From: Treponema sp. | GTDB taxonomy: Bacteria > Spirochaetota > Spirochaetia > Treponematales > Treponemataceae | Reading direction: 5' to 3' | Assembly (NCBI GenBank): GCA_017622055.1 | Contig: JAGARY010000418.1 | Coordinates: 1 to 16,305, forward strand | DNA length: 16,305 nt | Part shown: one piece after another, positions 12,791 through 16,305 of the stretch | How the letters are laid out: the number at the start of each line of letters is the position of its first letter | Position numbering within the stretch: position 1 is the stretch's first letter | Position numbers and translations under genes: made by a program | Notes under the pieces: model-generated | Databases searched by the model: none | What the model saw: only the letters and a program-made list of their open reading frames with translations | Told to the model about the DNA's origin: nothing

Positions 12791-14163
12791 ATGGTGGTAT
12801 TATGCCAGCTTATCCATTTCTTGTCTTGTCAGTTTTAAGCAATGTTGAAACCTTAAATCGTCCGTTAAATCCACAAATGACATCTTATGGATATTGCTAT
12901 GAAGCACTGATAATAATAGCTTTTATGAAATGTGGGTTAAAAACTGACGATCAAATTGGTGGAGCAATAAATTTTCTTTCATCATTTGCAAATCAATTGT
13001 ATAAAGATGAAATAAATGAAATGTCTCTTAGTGATTTTACAATATTTCTTGAAGAGTATGAGAAAAAAATTGCTTTACCATTTAAAAAAGATATATTTAT
13101 CAAAAAACTTGAAAATAGTCGCTTATTAATGAAATCTACATTAGGTAATTATAGGTTTGATTACAAATATGTATTCTATTACTTTTTGGCAAAGTATTTT
13201 TCCGATAATATAGAGTTTTCTTTGTCAGAGATTGAAAAATTATGTAAAAATATTCATAAAGATGAGAATGCATATATTGTTATATTCTTTTCGCACAATA
13301 CAAAGTCAAATACATTTTATGATATTTTATTAAGAGAAGCTGATTCTATATGCTCGATGGAAGAAATAGTTTCTTTATCTAAAGAAGAAATGAAATTTTT
13401 TGACGATAGTTATCAGTCTCTCATGGATGTTCTTTTACCAAATAAAACACATAATTATAAAACAGAACGAAATCTTAGGTTGGAAAACTCTCATGAGCAA
13501 GAATATTCTCCCATCACCGAAGATGAAAAGGATGTATTAAATGAAGAACACATTTTAAATCTTCGTAAGTCTATAAAATTGACAGAAGCAATTGGATTAA
13601 TTGCAAAAAATAGATATACATCACTTGAAAAAACAAAAATACGTCAACTTATTTCTTCTTCAATAGATTTGAATTTGCGGCAAATAAATTCATTTTTCTC
13701 ATTATTTAGAAATTCTGACACTCAAAGATGTTTAATAGAATTTATTGCTGATATGGTTAAAAAGGAAATTTCTAATGAAAAAAAAATTGATGATGACAAG
13801 TGTAAGAAAATAGCAAATAATATCTTTTGGGGAATGAACTTCTTCTTTGTATTTGCAATTATAGTCAAAACAATCCAATCTATTGGATCTGAAAAATTGA
13901 TTCCATTTATAGAAGAGGTTTCAGACGAAAAATCAACACCTGCAAAACAATTGATTTTAGAGGGAGTAAAAATAATATACTCAAAAAATCTTGATAAAAA
14001 TACCTTGTTTAAACAAATAAAAAATTCAGATTACTCAAATGTTGCAAAAACAATTCTAAAAATGCTTGTCATAGAACGTTGCCGAATGAATCCCACAGAT
14101 TATAGAGAAATTCAACAATTGAGTGTAAAAATGAATATACCAATTGAGAAGTTAAAGAAGTAA
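12787..14163 (+). CDS. TIR-STAND NTPase, C-terminal part (frameshifted gene)
   Basis: 458 residues if begun at the TTG at 12787; a later ATG is at 12802. Neither has a good Shine-Dalgarno, and the open frame actually begins at 12751, before either. GGIMPAYPFLVLSVL (about 3-17), TSYGYCYEALI (32-42) and FDYKYVFYYFLAKYF (about 124-138) are the helical and winged-helix-like segments that normally follow the NTPase core of TIR-STAND and related STAND defence proteins, so this is the missing half of the upstream reading frame. The last 300 or so residues are helical, charged and not recognised; by analogy they should be the sensor. If translated alone the piece would lack both the TIR effector and the P-loop. 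The gene is very AT-rich. Confidence 0.8.
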   Translation: MNGGIMPAYPFLVLSVLSNVETLNRPLNPQMTSYGYCYEALIIIAFMKCGLKTDDQIGGAINFLSSFANQLYKDEINEMSLSDFTIFLEEYEKKIALPFKKDIFIKKLENSRLLMKSTLGNYRFDYKYVFYYFLAKYFSDNIEFSLSEIEKLCKNIHKDENAYIVIFFSHNTKSNTFYDILLREADSICSMEEIVSLSKEEMKFFDDSYQSLMDVLLPNKTHNYKTERNLRLENSHEQEYSPITEDEKDVLNEEHILNLRKSIKLTEAIGLIAKNRYTSLEKTKIRQLISSSIDLNLRQINSFFSLFRNSDTQRCLIEFIADMVKKEISNEKKIDDDKCKKIANNIFWGMNFFFVFAIIVKTIQSIGSEKLIPFIEEVSDEKSTPAKQLILEGVKIIYSKNLDKNTLFKQIKNSDYSNVAKTILKMLVIERCRMNPTDYREIQQLSVKMNIPIEKLKK

Positions 14164-14190
14164 TGTATGACTTAATCTGTAATGTTACCA

Positions 14191-14306
14191 GAAATGCCGT
14201 AGGCATTTCGAATCCGTGTGGCAATAAAACGGGGCGTTGCGGGGTGTCCCCGCAGAAGGGGTAGCGAGCAACGAAGTGCGAGCGAGGGGAAGGCTTTCCC
14301 CTTCTA
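14191..14306. repeat. GC-rich multi-hairpin element between the TIR-STAND gene and hsdM
   Basis: Three perfect or near-perfect hairpins follow each other: GAAATGCC-GTA-GGCATTTC (14191-14209), GCGGGG-TGT-CCCCGC (14239-14253) and GGGGAA-GGCT-TTCCCC (near 14287-14302). AGCGAGCAACGAAGTGCGAG inside it resembles part of repeat copy 1 (AGCGAACGAAGTGAGC). It is the only GC-rich stretch in the operon and the only long gap, so it could weaken readthrough to hsdM. No U run follows the hairpins. It is probably a dispersed genomic element. Confidence 0.6.
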
Positions 14307-14330
14307 AATAAAACTAAAAGGAGCAAAATT

Positions 14331-15755
14331 GTGTCGAACATTTCAAATATCATAAAATCGTTGCAGAATATTATGTGGAAAGATCCGGGAGTTTCTGGTG
14401 ATGCTCAGCGATTGGAACAACTTGGTTGGATGATTACGCTTAAAATTATTGATGATAAAGAAGCGGAACTGGAACTTTTGAATGATGATTATGTTTCGGT
14501 TATTCCAAGTGAACTTCAGTGGCGAAATTGGGCGAGTGATAGTGAAGGAATTACTGGGGATGCAATGAAGGATTTTATTGATTCAAAACTTTTCCCAGGT
14601 CTTCAAAATCTTGATATTTCTGATGGAAATAAACGTGCCATTTTGATTCGAGATATTTTTGCTGGAACAAACAACTATATGAAAAACGGAACGATAATCC
14701 GTCAGGTTGTGAATAAATTAAACGAAATTGATTTTAATGCTAGTGAAGACCGTCACACTTTTGGTGATATTTACGAATCTTTGCTTCGTGATTTGCAAAG
14801 TGCAGGAAATTATGGAGAATTTTATACACCTCGTGCTGTAACTGAAATTATGACAGAAATAATAAATCCTCGTCTTGGTGAAAAAGTTCTTGATCCAGCT
14901 TGTGGAACTGGAGGATTTTTAACTTCCGCCATTGAAAATATTAGAAAACAGGATGTGCATTCTGTTGAAGATTTAAAAACTTTGGAAGAAACAATTCGTG
15001 GTCAGGAATTAAAGCCGCTTCCTTTTATGCTTTGTGTTACAAATCTTATTTTGCATGATATTGAGATTCCAAACATTATCAATGGTGATAGTTTGAATCG
15101 TGAATATACAAGTATTGTGGAAAAAGACAGAGTTGATATAATTCTTGCAAATCCACCGTTTGGAGCAAGTGTTTCTGATGGTGTTGAAACGAATTACCCT
15201 GCTCAATTTCGTACAACAGAAAGTGCCGATTTGTTTTTATTATTGATGATTAGATATTTGCGTGAGGGTGGGCGAGCGGCTATTGTTTTGCCAGATGGTT
15301 CTTTAACTGGAGACGGCGTAAAACAAAGAATTCGTCAGGAATTTTTGGAACAATGTAATGTTCACACAATTGTAAGATTGCCAAATTCTGTTTTTCAGCC
15401 TTATGCTTCTGTTGCTACAAATCTTTTATTTTTTACAAAAGGAGAGCCAACTAAAGAAATTTTTTATTGGGAACATAAGTTGCCAGAAGGTCAAAAATCT
15501 TATTCCAAAACAAAACCAATTCAAAAAAAGGAATTTGATTCTTTAAAAGCTTGGTGGAATAATCGTTTGGAAAACGAACAGGCTTGGAAAGTTGGAATTG
15601 ATGTTCTTAAAAACAATGGATACAACTTGGATATTAAAAATCCATTTGTAAAGAATGAAGAAATTGTTTATTCAACTTCTCAAATATTGCAAATGCTTGG
15701 TGATTCTTTTGCAAAAAGTGAATCTTTGTTAAATGAATTAAAATCTTCGTTGTAA
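14331..15755 (+). CDS. hsdM: Type I restriction enzyme, M (DNA methyltransferase) subunit
   Basis: A 474-residue N6-adenine methyltransferase. The N-terminal helical HsdM_N domain (about 1-130) is followed by the SAM-dependent core: GEFYTPR (162-168), LDPACGTGGFL (187-197, motif I, SAM binding) and ILANPPFG (271-278, the NPPF catalytic motif IV). Two copies pair with one HsdS to methylate host sites and guide HsdR. The GTG start at 14331 follows AAGGAG with a 7-base gap. It is unusual for hsdM to come last, split from hsdS by cargo genes and a GC-rich element. No clear promoter was found directly upstream, so it may depend on readthrough. Codon use is somewhat less AT-rich than in the KAP and TIR-STAND genes. 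The sfsA start is 3 bases past the stop. Confidence 0.93.
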   Translation: MSNISNIIKSLQNIMWKDPGVSGDAQRLEQLGWMITLKIIDDKEAELELLNDDYVSVIPSELQWRNWASDSEGITGDAMKDFIDSKLFPGLQNLDISDGNKRAILIRDIFAGTNNYMKNGTIIRQVVNKLNEIDFNASEDRHTFGDIYESLLRDLQSAGNYGEFYTPRAVTEIMTEIINPRLGEKVLDPACGTGGFLTSAIENIRKQDVHSVEDLKTLEETIRGQELKPLPFMLCVTNLILHDIEIPNIINGDSLNREYTSIVEKDRVDIILANPPFGASVSDGVETNYPAQFRTTESADLFLLLMIRYLREGGRAAIVLPDGSLTGDGVKQRIRQEFLEQCNVHTIVRLPNSVFQPYASVATNLLFFTKGEPTKEIFYWEHKLPEGQKSYSKTKPIQKKEFDSLKAWWNNRLENEQAWKVGIDVLKNNGYNLDIKNPFVKNEEIVYSTSQILQMLGDSFAKSESLLNELKSSL

Positions 15756-15758
15756 ACC

Positions 15759-16305
15759 ATGCACTACCACCACATCACCACCGCAACCTTTCTTTCTCGG
15801 CCAAATCGCTTTATTGCCCAGGTGCGTCTTTTTGACGGCACGGAAGAAACTGTTCACGTAAAAAATACTGGGCGATGCAGAGAGCTCCTTATTCCGGGGT
15901 GCACTGTTTATCTTGAAAAATCTGAAAATCCCAATCGAAAAACTTTGTACGATTTGGTGGCAGTGGAAAAACGCTACGACCAAGTTTCTAACTGGGAAAA
16001 TTATCCTGTGGCTTTTCGAAAGCGGATGAAAAACGGCGGGGAAAAATCTCTTTTGTTTAACATCGACAGTCAAGCGTCAAATAAGGTTGTGCTAGAGTGG
16101 CTTCAAACTCAGAGCTACAGCAAAATCAAGCCAGAGTACACTTTTGGAAAATCAAGATTCGACTTCTACATAGAAAAAACTGATGAAGCCACAGAAAAAA
16201 CCGAAAAAATTCTTATGGAAGTGAAGGGCTGCACTTTGGAAGTTGGGGGCGTGGGATATTTTCCGGACGCTCCAACGGAACGTGGCATAAAACATCTTAA
16301 TGAAC
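15759..16305 (+). CDS. sfsA: SfsA family DNA-binding/nuclease protein, N-terminal part (cut by window edge)
   Basis: 182 residues are visible of an expected 230-240. The N-terminal OB-like domain has VKNTGRCRELLIPG (about 34-47). The second domain shows FDFYIE (D135), MEVKGCTLE (E154-x-K156) and YFPDAPTERGIKHL (about 167-180), the hallmark of SfsA. E. coli SfsA was named for sugar fermentation stimulation; the fold is a PD-(D/E)XK nuclease. Here an acidic insert (about 140-150) lengthens the loop before the EVKG motif. The ATG at 15759 is 3 bases after the hsdM stop with no clear Shine-Dalgarno, so it may be translationally coupled. The gene is visibly richer in G and C than the defence genes and looks like the host chromosome side of the island. 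Confidence 0.92.
   Translation, partial: MHYHHITTATFLSRPNRFIAQVRLFDGTEETVHVKNTGRCRELLIPGCTVYLEKSENPNRKTLYDLVAVEKRYDQVSNWENYPVAFRKRMKNGGEKSLLFNIDSQASNKVVLEWLQTQSYSKIKPEYTFGKSRFDFYIEKTDEATEKTEKILMEVKGCTLEVGGVGYFPDAPTERGIKHLNE

Noticed and set aside
5246..15755. Invertible hsdS shufflon
   Set aside because: Only one full hsdS is present, the partial likenesses are in direct orientation, and no recombinase gene or inverted TRD repeats are visible.
15738..16073. 111-codon minus-strand open frame
   Set aside because: It is antisense to a clear sfsA gene with conserved motifs.
1..16305. CRISPR array
   Set aside because: No regularly spaced direct repeats with unique spacers were seen on either strand.

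Overview
The window looks like a chromosome segment of a low-GC, host-associated Treponema-type spirochete. That is an inference from the AT-rich coding style, the Rpn/PD-(D/E)XK 'transposase' gene, the GC-rich dispersed repeats with many small hairpins, and the mix of gene families. No rRNA or other taxonomic marker is present. Genes are densely packed on both strands, and most have clear family assignments.

Left part (1-5131): the 5' half of an Rpn-type nuclease gene (minus strand) runs off the left edge. A GC-rich hairpin repeat follows, fused to the last 38 codons of a YczE/YitT-like membrane protein gene. A strong hairpin terminator then serves an NhaC-family Na+/H+ antiporter (minus). 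Divergent from it is a family 9 glycoside hydrolase without a signal peptide. A second, inverted copy of the GC-rich repeat separates that gene from a convergent LUD-domain (LutC/YkgG-like) gene.

Centre and right (5246-15755): this is a type I restriction-modification locus with extra genes inserted. The order is hsdR, a DUF1016/YhcG PD-(D/E)XK nuclease, hsdS, a KAP-family P-loop NTPase, a TIR-STAND NTPase split in two by a frameshift, then a third GC-rich hairpin element and hsdM. All are on the plus strand, with overlaps or very short gaps except before hsdM. The R, S and M subunits have the expected motifs and should form a working enzyme. The three cargo genes belong to families linked to anti-phage defence, so the locus reads as a layered defence island built inside one R-M operon. 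The partial sfsA gene begins 3 bases after hsdM and runs off the right edge.

Three observations stand out. (1) A near-copy of the first ~30 bases of hsdS lies just upstream of the DUF1016 gene, and a codon-by-codon likeness of the last nine hsdS codons and stop lies just upstream of the TIR gene. The cargo therefore seems to have been assembled by recombination at hsdS ends. (2) The TIR-STAND gene is broken at a run of five A's; one more A would restore an 849-residue protein. (3) hsdR has an extended -10 promoter so close to its ATG that its mRNA should be leaderless.
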